Of a DNA stretch of 64,000 nt, positions 53,434 through 62,105 are shown one piece after another (positions within the stretch are counted from its first letter, which is position 1; each line of letters opens with the position of its first letter). A program made the translations under genes and the position numbers. The notes below the pieces were generated by a model. The model was not told where the DNA came from. It saw only the letters and a program-made list of their open reading frames with translations, and did not search any database. The DNA is from Gemmatimonadota bacterium (GTDB taxonomy: Bacteria > Gemmatimonadota > Gemmatimonadetes > Palauibacterales > Palauibacteraceae), in assembly GCA_022820995.1 (NCBI GenBank), contig JAJEEM010000016.1, positions 1-64,000 on the forward strand, given 5' to 3'.

Positions 53434-54918
53434 ATGGGGAGCAGAAACGTGGATCGAGACGGGATGTTCGACATCGTCGCCATTGGCGGAGGTACGGCGG
53501 GTCTCGTGACGGCCGCCGGGAGCGCGGGGCTGGGCGCGAGCGTGGCGCTGATCGAGCGCGACCGCCTGGGCGGCGACTGCCTCTGGACCGGATGCGTGCC
53601 CTCCAAGGCGCTGATCAGCTCGGCCCGGGTGGCGCATCATTTTCGTGACGCCGCCGCCCACGGCCTGCGGCCCGTCCAGCCGACGATCGAGGGAGCGGAC
53701 GTTCTCGCCAGCGTCCGCGCCGCTCGGGCCGAGATCGAGCCGCACGATGATCCGGAGCGTTTTCGCGCCATGGGCGTCGATGTGGTCGAGGGGGCGGCCC
53801 GCTTCGTGTCGCCGCACGAAGTGGAGGTGGACGGCCGCCGCATCCGCGCGCGCCGTTTCGTCATCGCCACCGGCTCCCGGGCGGCCGTGCCGCCGATCCC
53901 CGGGCTCGAGGAGGCGGGTTACTTCACGCACGCCGAGGCCTTCGACCGCGACACGATCCCCGCCTCGCTCGCCGTGGTCGGCGGCGGGCCGATCGGCGTC
54001 GAACTCGCCCAGGCCTTCCGCCGCCTCGGCTCGGACGTCACGGTGGTGGAGCTGCTCGACCGGCTCATGGTGCGCGAGGAGCCGGAGCTGGGAGAGCTCC
54101 TGACGAGCAGGCTGCGTGAAGAGGGCATCGAGATCCGCACCGGACGCGTCGTGACACGCGTCGACCGGGCGGGAGACCGGCGGCGCGTGACGATCGCCGC
54201 CGCCGGGGACGCGGTCGGCGACAGTCAGGCGGTCGCGCCCGAAACGTTCGAGGTCGACGAGGTGCTGGTCGCCGCGGGGCGCGCGCCGAATACGGAGGAC
54301 ATGGGACTCGACGCCGCGGGGGTGGCGACCGCGAAAGGCTGGGTCACGGTCGATTCGAAGCTGCGCACCTCCAGCAAACACATCTTCGCCGCCGGCGATG
54401 TCATCGGCGGCTTCCTGTTCACGCACGTCGCCGACCACGAAGCGCGCACCGTCGTGCAGAACGCGCTCTTTCCCGTGCGCGCGAACATCGACTATGGCGT
54501 GATCCCGTGGTGCACGTACACGGAGCCCGAACTCGCCCATGTCGGGCTCACCGAAGCCGAAGCCGGGGATCGCCACGGATCCGCGGTGTCCGCACACGTC
54601 TACGACATCGGGAACCTGGACCGGGCGATCGCCGAGCGCGCCGCGATGGGCCGAGTCAAGATCGTCGTCGGGAAGGGGGGCCGGATCCTGGGCGGACACG
54701 TCCTGGCGCCGGGCGCGGGGACGATGATCGCGGAGATCTCGCTCGCCATGAAGGCGGGGGTGAAGCTCGGGACGCTCGGGTCGCTCGTTCATCCCTATCC
54801 GACGATGAGCGAGGGAGTGAAGCGCACCGCCGACGCCTACCGCAGATCGACGCTGACGGGATGGAGGAAATCGGCCGTCGACCTCGCGCTCAGGGTGGGC
54901 AGGTCGATGCCTCCCTGA
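53434..54918 (+). CDS. Pyridine nucleotide-disulfide oxidoreductase (lipoamide dehydrogenase / mercuric reductase-like)
   Basis: A 494-residue flavin enzyme: FAD loop IVAIGGGTAGLVTAAG, redox disulfide GGDCLWTGCVPSKAL, NAD(P) loop VVGGGPIGVELAQ, ATGSRAAVPPIPG, and the C-terminal HPYPTMSEGVKRTADAY with the His/Glu dyad. The dimer interface sequence ends without the extra Cys pair of mercuric reductase, so mercury resistance is not implied. It could be a dihydrolipoyl dehydrogenase or a thiol/quinone reductase with unknown partner. The shorter start ATG 53464 (MFDIVAIGGG) is also plausible. Confidence 0.86.
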   Translation: MGSRNVDRDGMFDIVAIGGGTAGLVTAAGSAGLGASVALIERDRLGGDCLWTGCVPSKALISSARVAHHFRDAAAHGLRPVQPTIEGADVLASVRAARAEIEPHDDPERFRAMGVDVVEGAARFVSPHEVEVDGRRIRARRFVIATGSRAAVPPIPGLEEAGYFTHAEAFDRDTIPASLAVVGGGPIGVELAQAFRRLGSDVTVVELLDRLMVREEPELGELLTSRLREEGIEIRTGRVVTRVDRAGDRRRVTIAAAGDAVGDSQAVAPETFEVDEVLVAAGRAPNTEDMGLDAAGVATAKGWVTVDSKLRTSSKHIFAAGDVIGGFLFTHVADHEARTVVQNALFPVRANIDYGVIPWCTYTEPELAHVGLTEAEAGDRHGSAVSAHVYDIGNLDRAIAERAAMGRVKIVVGKGGRILGGHVLAPGAGTMIAEISLAMKAGVKLGTLGSLVHPYPTMSEGVKRTADAYRRSTLTGWRKSAVDLALRVGRSMPP

Positions 54919-55019
54919 GCGGTTCCAAGGGAACCTCGCCGCACGAACGCCGTCGGTTTGCGAGGGCGGATGACTCCACCGTAGGCTGGTTCAGAGCGGA
55001 CCGTTCAGCGAGAGCTTGT

Positions 55020-58000
55020 ATGGTTCATCACCCGGGCACCGTCGGGGAGGCAGCCACCCGGAAGCGGTGTCGCCATGGCTGGAGGCTGGCCGTCGTCGTT
55101 TCGGTGGCCGGCGCCCTGTCGTGCGGGGAAGACGCCGTCGCCCCTCCGTCCCCGCCCGTGGAGCCCGGCCGGCCCACCTCGATTTCGATCAGCCCGGCCG
55201 TCCTGCGGTTCGAAGCGCTGGGCGATACGGCGCGACTCGTCGCCGAGGTGCGAGACCGGAATGGTGAAGTCGTGCGCAGCGCCAGGGTGACGTGGGAGAG
55301 TGGCGATCCATCCGTGGCAACCGTGGACGCCACGGGCCTCGCGACGGCGGTCCGCAACGGCACCGTTTCCATCGCGGCCGCGGCGGAAGGGGCTTCGGGC
55401 ACCGCTGAGGTAACGGTGGATCAGGTCGTGGCCGCCCTGGAGGTGTCGCCTTCCTCCGTCGGCCTGGCGCTCGAGGACTCACTCCGCCTGCGGGTGGAGG
55501 CGGCGGATGCCAACGGTCATCCGGTAACCGACTTCGGGCTGGCCTGGCGTTCGACCGACGAATCGATCGCGACCGTGGACGCCACGGGACTTGTGCGAGG
55601 CGTCGGCATCGGGATGGCGACGATCCGCGCAACGTCCGGCGCCGCCTCGGCTGATGCGGGCGTGGAGGTGCTGTCCGGCGCGGATGCCGACCGGCTCGTC
55701 CTCACCACGCTGTTCGACGTCACGGACGGGGCTGGCTGGATCCACGACGAGAACTGGCTGACGGACCTCCCGCTCGCGGACTGGCATGGCGTCGGCGTGG
55801 ACGATGAAGGACGCGTCTCGAAACTGGACCTCGAGGCCAACAACCTCGTCGGTCCGATACCCGCCGAACTGAGCCGACTCAGGCGACTCGCGGAGTTGAA
55901 CCTGATCCGCAACAGCTTGCGCGGCCGGATCCCGCCCGAACTCGGCACTCTGGCGCACCTCGAGGTTCTGGGCCTCGGGATCAACCGGCTGACCGGCCCC
56001 ATCCCCCCGGAACTCGGGCAGCTCTCCAGGCTCAGGGAACTCCACGTCTACAGGAATCCGCTGAGCGGACGCATCCCGGGCGAGCTCGCGGAACTCGACC
56101 GCCTGGAGAAGTTCGTCCTGTATTGGACCGGCATCGCCGGCCCCCTCCCCCAGGCCTTTCTGCGCCTCGAACGCCTGAAGGAAGTGGCCGCGTTGCGGAC
56201 GCCCATCTGTGTGCCGGGCACGGCGGCCTTCGCGCGCTGGGCGGAAGATATCCGGATCGTCGAATTCGAGGCTCCCTGCAACCAGAGGGATGTCGCGGTT
56301 CTGACCGGGCTGTATCGGACCGGCGGCGGCGAGAACTGGCATCGCTCGAGCGGCTGGGGCGAGGGCTCCGTGCTCGAGGATTGGCACGGTGTCGGTGCCG
56401 ACTCCCTGGGCCGCGCGGTGGCGCTCGACCTGGCCGGCAACGGACTCGCGGGGCGCCTCCCGGCCTCCCTCGGGGAGCTGACCCGGCTCACGGAACTGCG
56501 CCTCGGCGGCAACGCGCTGACGGGGCCGCTTCCGCTTGCGCTATCGAAACTGCCGCTGCGCGAGTTCCACTACGTGGACACCGAACTGTGCGTCCCCGAC
56601 GATGAACGGTTCCGGGACTGGTTGGCGGGCCTCGCCTCCCACGACGGCCCCGGCCTGCAGTGCGCCCTCACGTCCCGGGAGATTCTGGAGACGCTCTACT
56701 ACGCCACCGATGGTCCGAACTGGAAGCGGAACGACAGCTGGCTGACGAACGAACCGCTCGGGACCTGGCACGGCGTGGAGGCGGATACCACCGGTGTGGT
56801 GCTCCGCCTCGACCTCCCCGAGAACGGCCTGGCCGGGGAAATCCCGGCGGAGATCGGCAGGTTCTCCGCACTGCGGGTCCTGGACCTCGGGGACAACGCG
56901 CTGCGCGGTTCCATACCGTCCGACCTGGGCGGCCTCGCCAGTCTTCGGCATCTGTTGATCGGCGGGAACCGGCTCCAAGGCGAGATTCCGGCGGAACTCG
57001 GCAACCTCGCCGCGTTGCGCCAGCTCGTGCTTGAGGGGAATCAGTTGCAGGGGCCCATTCCCGCCGAACTCGGAAACCTCGCCAACCTGAGAACCTTCGA
57101 CCTCTCCTCGAACCGATTGACGGGTTCGATTCCATCGGGCCTGGGCCGTCTCCCAGCCCTCACCGGGCTCGGCCTGGCGAACAACCGCCTGTCCGGCCCC
57201 ATCCCCGCCGAACTCGGCAGTCTCGCGAATCTCGGGTGGCTGTCGCTTTGGGGTAACGACCTGTCCGGCCCCGTCCCCGCCGAACTCGGCGGCCTCCGCA
57301 ACGTCTCCGCCCTGTGGCTCTCCGGCAACGAACTGACGGGGCCGATTCCCGCGGAGTTCGGGGATCTGGCGAACCTGACGAATCTTTGGCTGAACGATAA
57401 CGAACTCTCCGGTTCGATCCCGTCGGAACTGGGCTCACTCGCGAACCTTCGACAGTTCAGGGCCGGGAGTAACGAACTGAGGGGGCCGATCCCGCGGGAA
57501 CTGGGCAACCTTGCCGCTCTGGAGCACCTCTTTCTCGGATCCAACGCCTTGACGGGGCCGATCCCTCAGGAACTGGGCTCGCTCGCGTCCCTCGCCTGGC
57601 TGGACCTGTCCGCGAATCGCCTCTCCGGTGCGCTCCCGGGAGAGCTGGGAGAGATGGAGAAACTCAACGGGCTCGTCCTGAACGACAATCCGGGACTCGC
57701 CGGCCCGGTCCCTCTCTCCCTCGGGCGCCTCGGGTCGGTCGGCGTGTTCCTGGCCGGTGGCACGGATCTCTGCGCTCCGGCGGACGCCGCCTTCCTCGCC
57801 TGGCTTGAGGGCCGCCCCCAGCGCCGGTTGGCGCGCTGCATCGAGGCTGGAGAGGCGGAATCGGCGGCGTACCTCATCCAGGCGATCCAGTCGCGGACAC
57901 ACCCCGTCCCGTTGATCGCCGGCGATCCCACCCTCCTGCGGGTCTTCGTGGCCGCCGCGGGCGCCGGCGGCGCGACGCTGCCGGCGGTTCGCGCGCGATT

Positions 58001-59306
58001 CTATCACGGGGGCGAGGAAGTGCATCGGGTGGACATCCCGGCCGGGACCGCCGGGATCCCGACCGCCGTGGATGAGAGCTCGCTCGACTTGTCCTCGAAC
58101 GAGGAAGTGCCCGGCTGGGTGATCCAGCCGGAACTGGAGATGGTGGTCGAGATCGATCCGGAGGGAGCGCTGGATCCCGGACTCGGCGTACCGAAGCGCA
58201 TCCCCGCCGAGGGGCGTTCCCGCGTCGACGTGCTCGCGATGCCCCCGCTCGATCTGACGGTGGTTCCGATGTTGTGGAGCGTGGTGCCGGACTCGTCGAT
58301 CCTCGACATCACCGAGGGTCTCTCGACCGACGGAGAGCTTCTTGCGCCCGTGGGGTCGCTGCTCCCGGTCGGGGAGTTCAGCGTCACCGTGCACGATCCC
58401 GTCGTGACGGAGAGCCGGAGCACCCTCGACCTGCTGGTCGAGACCCTGGTGATCCGACGACTCGAGGGAGAAACGGGCTATTACCTGGGCACGATGGCGG
58501 AGCCGTCCGTTTCGGTGGGTGTGGCGTCCATCGGAAACCCGGTCGCCTTCGGGGCGCCGAACCCGCATACGTTCGTGCATGAACTGGGCCATAACATGAG
58601 CCTCCGTCACGCGCCCTGCGGGGGTGCCGGCGGCGCCGATCCGGCGTTCCCGCACGCGGAGGGATCGAGCGGCGCCTGGGGGTACGACTTCGAGCGGCGC
58701 GAGTTGGTCGATCCGAGTACACCGGATCTGATGGGCTACTGCGAACCGAACTGGATCAGCGACTACTTCTTCACGCACGCGGCGCAGTTCCGACGCTACT
58801 ACGAACAGGCCGGGACACGGGCAGCGGCCCCGACCCGAACGCTTCTCCTGTGGGGAGGGATCGAGCCGGACGGAGCGCCGTTCCTGGAACCGGCGTTCGT
58901 CGTCGCCGCGCCCGTCGCCGCGCCGGCGGCGGGCGGAGCCTACGAACTCAAGGGCGCCGCGGGGGACGGCCGCGTGCTGTTCTCAACGAGCTTCGAGATG
59001 CCGGAGGTGGCCCACGGCGAGGGCGGATCGCGTTTCGCGTTCGCCCTGCCGGTCGAGCGGGAATGGGGCGATGCGCTCGCGAAGGTGACGCTCTCGGGAC
59101 CCGGCGGCACGGCTACGCTGGACGCAAAGACGGATGCGCCTCTGGCCATCGTCCGCGACCGGTCCAGCGGTCAGGTGCGGGGGATCCTGCGCGGGCCGCT
59201 CACGGACGGACTCGCGAACGCGTCCGTGTCCAACCTGCTTTCCGACCCGGACGTGGAGGTGCTGGTCAGCCCCGGCCTGCCGGGGCGGGAGGCGTGGCGG
59301 CGCTGA
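55020..59306 (+). CDS. Giant lipoprotein: Ig-like (BIG_2), leucine-rich repeats and zinc metallopeptidase
   Basis: A 1428-residue predicted surface lipoprotein (signal near ALSCGED). Two bacterial Ig-like domains (TSISISPAVLRFEALGDT, then VAALEVSPSSVGLALEDS; each ends with SxATVDATGL) fill residues 50-220. Two or three plant-type LRR blocks (LxxNxLxGPIPxELGxLxxLxx) follow, with four DxxDGxxW-like inserts that begin each block (TDGAGWIHDENWL, TGGGENWHRSSGW, TDGPNWKRNDSWL). After about residue 940 comes a large beta region and a metzincin-like zinc site HELGHNMSLRHAPC (HExxHxxxxxH). It could bind and cleave surface glycoproteins. The start is ATG 55020. Confidence 0.83.
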   Translation: MVHHPGTVGEAATRKRCRHGWRLAVVVSVAGALSCGEDAVAPPSPPVEPGRPTSISISPAVLRFEALGDTARLVAEVRDRNGEVVRSARVTWESGDPSVATVDATGLATAVRNGTVSIAAAAEGASGTAEVTVDQVVAALEVSPSSVGLALEDSLRLRVEAADANGHPVTDFGLAWRSTDESIATVDATGLVRGVGIGMATIRATSGAASADAGVEVLSGADADRLVLTTLFDVTDGAGWIHDENWLTDLPLADWHGVGVDDEGRVSKLDLEANNLVGPIPAELSRLRRLAELNLIRNSLRGRIPPELGTLAHLEVLGLGINRLTGPIPPELGQLSRLRELHVYRNPLSGRIPGELAELDRLEKFVLYWTGIAGPLPQAFLRLERLKEVAALRTPICVPGTAAFARWAEDIRIVEFEAPCNQRDVAVLTGLYRTGGGENWHRSSGWGEGSVLEDWHGVGADSLGRAVALDLAGNGLAGRLPASLGELTRLTELRLGGNALTGPLPLALSKLPLREFHYVDTELCVPDDERFRDWLAGLASHDGPGLQCALTSREILETLYYATDGPNWKRNDSWLTNEPLGTWHGVEADTTGVVLRLDLPENGLAGEIPAEIGRFSALRVLDLGDNALRGSIPSDLGGLASLRHLLIGGNRLQGEIPAELGNLAALRQLVLEGNQLQGPIPAELGNLANLRTFDLSSNRLTGSIPSGLGRLPALTGLGLANNRLSGPIPAELGSLANLGWLSLWGNDLSGPVPAELGGLRNVSALWLSGNELTGPIPAEFGDLANLTNLWLNDNELSGSIPSELGSLANLRQFRAGSNELRGPIPRELGNLAALEHLFLGSNALTGPIPQELGSLASLAWLDLSANRLSGALPGELGEMEKLNGLVLNDNPGLAGPVPLSLGRLGSVGVFLAGGTDLCAPADAAFLAWLEGRPQRRLARCIEAGEAESAAYLIQAIQSRTHPVPLIAGDPTLLRVFVAAAGAGGATLPAVRARFYHGGEEVHRVDIPAGTAGIPTAVDESSLDLSSNEEVPGWVIQPELEMVVEIDPEGALDPGLGVPKRIPAEGRSRVDVLAMPPLDLTVVPMLWSVVPDSSILDITEGLSTDGELLAPVGSLLPVGEFSVTVHDPVVTESRSTLDLLVETLVIRRLEGETGYYLGTMAEPSVSVGVASIGNPVAFGAPNPHTFVHELGHNMSLRHAPCGGAGGADPAFPHAEGSSGAWGYDFERRELVDPSTPDLMGYCEPNWISDYFFTHAAQFRRYYEQAGTRAAAPTRTLLLWGGIEPDGAPFLEPAFVVAAPVAAPAAGGAYELKGAAGDGRVLFSTSFEMPEVAHGEGGSRFAFALPVEREWGDALAKVTLSGPGGTATLDAKTDAPLAIVRDRSSGQVRGILRGPLTDGLANASVSNLLSDPDVEVLVSPGLPGREAWRR

Positions 59307-59361
59307 CTGTCGCGCGGCAGGGTCGATCAGCGCCCCTCAAGCAGGCGGATGAACTCGCGGG

Positions 59362-60198
59362 TCAGCCGACGCGGTGGCGCCCCGTGTAGATGTTGAATCC
59401 CGTCGGCTTCGCGAAGCCGATGAGCGTCATCCCGAACTCCGCGGCGACGTCGACGGCAAGGCTCGAGGGGGCGCCCACGGCGGCCACGATCGGGATTCCG
59501 GCGGCGAGCGCCTTCTGCATGATCTCGAAGGAGGCCCGGCCGCTCACGGCCAGCACCGTATCGCCCAGCGGCAGATCTCCCTGGAGGAATCGGTCGCCGA
59601 TCACCTTGTCGAGCGCATTGTGCCGCCCGATGTCTTCGCGCAGGAGCCGCAGTTCACCGGCCGCGTCGAACAGGCCGGCCGCGTGCAGCCCGCCCGTCCG
59701 TTCGAACACCGGCTGGCGGCGGCGAAGCGCTTCCGGGAGGGTGCGCACGACCTCCGCCGCGACGGTCGGTCCCTCGGCGGGCACGGGAGCGCAGCCCCGG
59801 ATCTCGATCGCCTCGAGGGAGGCCTTTCCACAGACGCCGCAGCTCGACGTCGTATAGAAGTTCCGGGTCAGCTCGGCCGGGTCGAAGCGCGCCGTCTCCG
59901 TCAGGTGCGCGGTGACGATATTGTACTCCTGCGTGTCCACGTCGACGCAGTACCGCAGGTCGGCGAGTTCGGACCGCTGCCCCAGCAGCCCCTCGGAGAA
60001 GAGGAACCCGGCCGTGAGGTCGAAATCATCCCCCGGCGTCCGCATCGTCACGGCCACCTGGTGCTCTCCCCCGTCCGCGGGCGCGATCCGGATCTCGAGC
60101 GGCTCTTCGACCGCGACGGCGTCGCGCCGCCTTCGGCTCGAGGCTTCGGACACGCGGTCGATGTCGACGCGGGCAGTGTTCCTTCGGGGCGTAATCAT
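59362..60198 (-). CDS. fdhD: Formate dehydrogenase sulfurtransferase FdhD
   Basis: A 278-residue protein that sulfurates the molybdenum cofactor for formate dehydrogenase. EEPLEIRI, MRTPGDDFDLTAGFLFSEG, SSCGVCGK (both catalytic cysteines), DIGRHNALDKVIGD and SGRASFEIMQKALAAGIPIVAAVGAPSSLAVDVA are all diagnostic. It is divergent from the fdh structural genes by 126 bp, so the two are probably controlled together. Confidence 0.96.
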   Translation of the reverse strand: MITPRRNTARVDIDRVSEASSRRRRDAVAVEEPLEIRIAPADGGEHQVAVTMRTPGDDFDLTAGFLFSEGLLGQRSELADLRYCVDVDTQEYNIVTAHLTETARFDPAELTRNFYTTSSCGVCGKASLEAIEIRGCAPVPAEGPTVAAEVVRTLPEALRRRQPVFERTGGLHAAGLFDAAGELRLLREDIGRHNALDKVIGDRFLQGDLPLGDTVLAVSGRASFEIMQKALAAGIPIVAAVGAPSSLAVDVAAEFGMTLIGFAKPTGFNIYTGRHRVG

Positions 60199-60324
60199 GG
60201 GTCGAAGCTACGGTGTCGAACTCCGGGGTGCCCGAGCAAGCGCTCCGTCCACGGTCGTGCCCGACGACGATGAGGTGCCGGAAGTCGTTTGCCGCTATTC
60301 GTGTCGGCGGGTAACTATGACGGC

Positions 60325-61989
60325 ATGAACACGCCCTCGGATGCGGACCTGCTCGCGAAGTGGCGGAGCCGGCCCGCTCCCCTGCTCCCCCTGCTGCATG
60401 ACTTCCACGAGAGGGATGGGTTCCTCTCGGAGGCGTCGCTCCGGGCCATCTCCGAGGACCTGCGGATTCCGATCGCCGACCTCTTCGGCACGGTGACGTT
60501 CTACCACCACTTTTCCCGTGAACCCGAGGGCTACTCTCGCGCCCGCGTCTGCACCGGGCCGATCTGCGCGCTCGCGGGGGCCGACGAACTGCTGGCCGCG
60601 CTGCCGGACGCGCATGCGATGCCCTGCCCCGGTCGCTGCGACGAGCCGATTCCGGTCCTGGACCGTGACCGGGTTCTCTGCGGGACGACGGTGGCGGAAC
60701 TCTCCGCCCGGCCGTCCCCTCTTCCGCCCGCGGTGCCGCCGGACATCGAGGAGTGTGTCTTCGCGCACATCCGAACTCCCGGCCGCGACACGCTGGCGGG
60801 CTATCGGGCGACGGGCGGCTATGCCGGTCTGGAGGCCGCCCTCCGCGGGCGGCCCGATGCGCTCCTCGATGTCATGGACGCGAGCGGTCTTGCGGGGCGT
60901 GGCGGCGCCGGCTTCCCCACCGGGCGGAAGTGGCGGGCCGTGGCGGAGGCCGCGGGGGAGCCGAAAACGATCGTCTGCAACGCGGACGAGGGGGAGCCGG
61001 GCTGCTTCAAGGACCGGGCGCTGATGGACTACGACCCGCACGCGGTCATCGAGGGGATGATCGCCGCCGGCTTCGCGACGGGGGCCACGCGCGGGTTCAT
61101 CTACCTCCGTTACGAGTATCCGGACACGCTGCGCATCCTGGAGACGGCCCTCGAGGAGGCCCGCGGCGACGGGCTGCTGGGGCCGGACGCCTTCGGGCCC
61201 GGACGACCGTTCGACCTCTGGGTGCGCCGTGGCGCGGGCGCCTACATCTGCGGCGAGGAGACGTCTCTTCTCAACAGCCTCGAGGGCAAGCACCCTTTTC
61301 CGCGCAACCGGCCGCCCTTCCCGGTGACGCACGGGTACGAGGATCTTCCCACGGTCGTGAACAACGTGGAAACGCTGGCATCCGTGCCCCACATCCTCGT
61401 GAACGGCGCCGACTGGTACCGGGATCTCGGGATCGGCGACCACGCGGGCACGAAGGTGATCTCGCTCTCCGGCGATGTCGCCCGCCCGGGCAACTACGAG
61501 GTGCCCATGGGCTTCCCCCTGCTGACGCTGATCGACGACTGGGCCGGCGGCGTACCGAACGGGCGGAAGATCCAGGCGGTGACGATGGCGGGACTCTCGG
61601 GCGGCTTCCTGGCGGGAGATGATCTCGGGGTCACGCTGGACGAGCCCGACATCCGCTCGAAGGGGTCGTTCCTGGGCGCGGGCGGGATCATGGTCTTCGA
61701 CGACTCACGGGACATGATCCAGGTCGCCCATTCCGCCATGGAGTTCTTCGCCGAGGAATCGTGCGGGAAGTGCTTCCCCTGTCGCATCGGCACGCAGCGC
61801 CTCACCGAGCGCCTGCACGGGGAGGGTCCGACCGGGATCGGCGCCTGGATCGACGAGGTGCACGATCTGGGCGACACGATGATGCAGACGAGCGCCTGCG
61901 GACTCGGGCAGGCCGCTCCCCTCATCACCGAGAGCCTCATTCGCTACTTCCCCGACCGCATTTCCAGGCACGTCGCCGGGTCCCTCTAG
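60325..61989 (+). CDS. NuoE-NuoF fusion, NADH-binding subunit of formate dehydrogenase
   Basis: A 554-residue fusion. Residues about 1-140 are NuoE/FdsG-like with the [2Fe-2S] cysteines CTGPIC and CPGRCDEP; residues about 170-550 are NuoF/FdsB-like with GLAGRGGAGFPTGRKW (FMN/NADH), CNADEGEPGCFKD, GAGAYICGEETSLL, and the [4Fe-4S] motif ESCGKCFPCRIGT. It passes electrons from formate to NAD+. ATG 60325 is chosen; a TTG at 60289 is another start. It is 116 bp before fdhA. Confidence 0.92.
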   Translation: MNTPSDADLLAKWRSRPAPLLPLLHDFHERDGFLSEASLRAISEDLRIPIADLFGTVTFYHHFSREPEGYSRARVCTGPICALAGADELLAALPDAHAMPCPGRCDEPIPVLDRDRVLCGTTVAELSARPSPLPPAVPPDIEECVFAHIRTPGRDTLAGYRATGGYAGLEAALRGRPDALLDVMDASGLAGRGGAGFPTGRKWRAVAEAAGEPKTIVCNADEGEPGCFKDRALMDYDPHAVIEGMIAAGFATGATRGFIYLRYEYPDTLRILETALEEARGDGLLGPDAFGPGRPFDLWVRRGAGAYICGEETSLLNSLEGKHPFPRNRPPFPVTHGYEDLPTVVNNVETLASVPHILVNGADWYRDLGIGDHAGTKVISLSGDVARPGNYEVPMGFPLLTLIDDWAGGVPNGRKIQAVTMAGLSGGFLAGDDLGVTLDEPDIRSKGSFLGAGGIMVFDDSRDMIQVAHSAMEFFAEESCGKCFPCRIGTQRLTERLHGEGPTGIGAWIDEVHDLGDTMMQTSACGLGQAAPLITESLIRYFPDRISRHVAGSL

Positions 61990-62024
61990 CAAGAGATTTC
62001 CGGACGGGGCCGGGGGCCGGATTT

Positions 62025-62041
62025 GTCGTGGCGGGCACGAC
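62025..62041 (+). terminator. Hairpin between the fusion gene and fdhA
   Basis: GTCGTG, loop GCGGG, CACGAC, followed after four bases by CATTTTA. A weak terminator or attenuator that could lower fdhA relative to the upstream gene. Confidence 0.35.
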
Positions 62042-62105
62042 GCGTCATTTTAGTCGGCCCGGCAGTTTCCAGCGGCGCGGGGTTTCCGGGCTTCCGGAGG
62101 TTGGC

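Noticed and set aside
53434-54918. Mercuric reductase (merA)
   Set aside because: The N-terminal heavy-metal domain and C-terminal Cys pair of MerA are absent and no mer genes are nearby.
55800-57700. Tandem DNA repeats
   Set aside because: They are the coding trace of leucine-rich repeats; the DNA copies are diverged and are not an independent repeat element.
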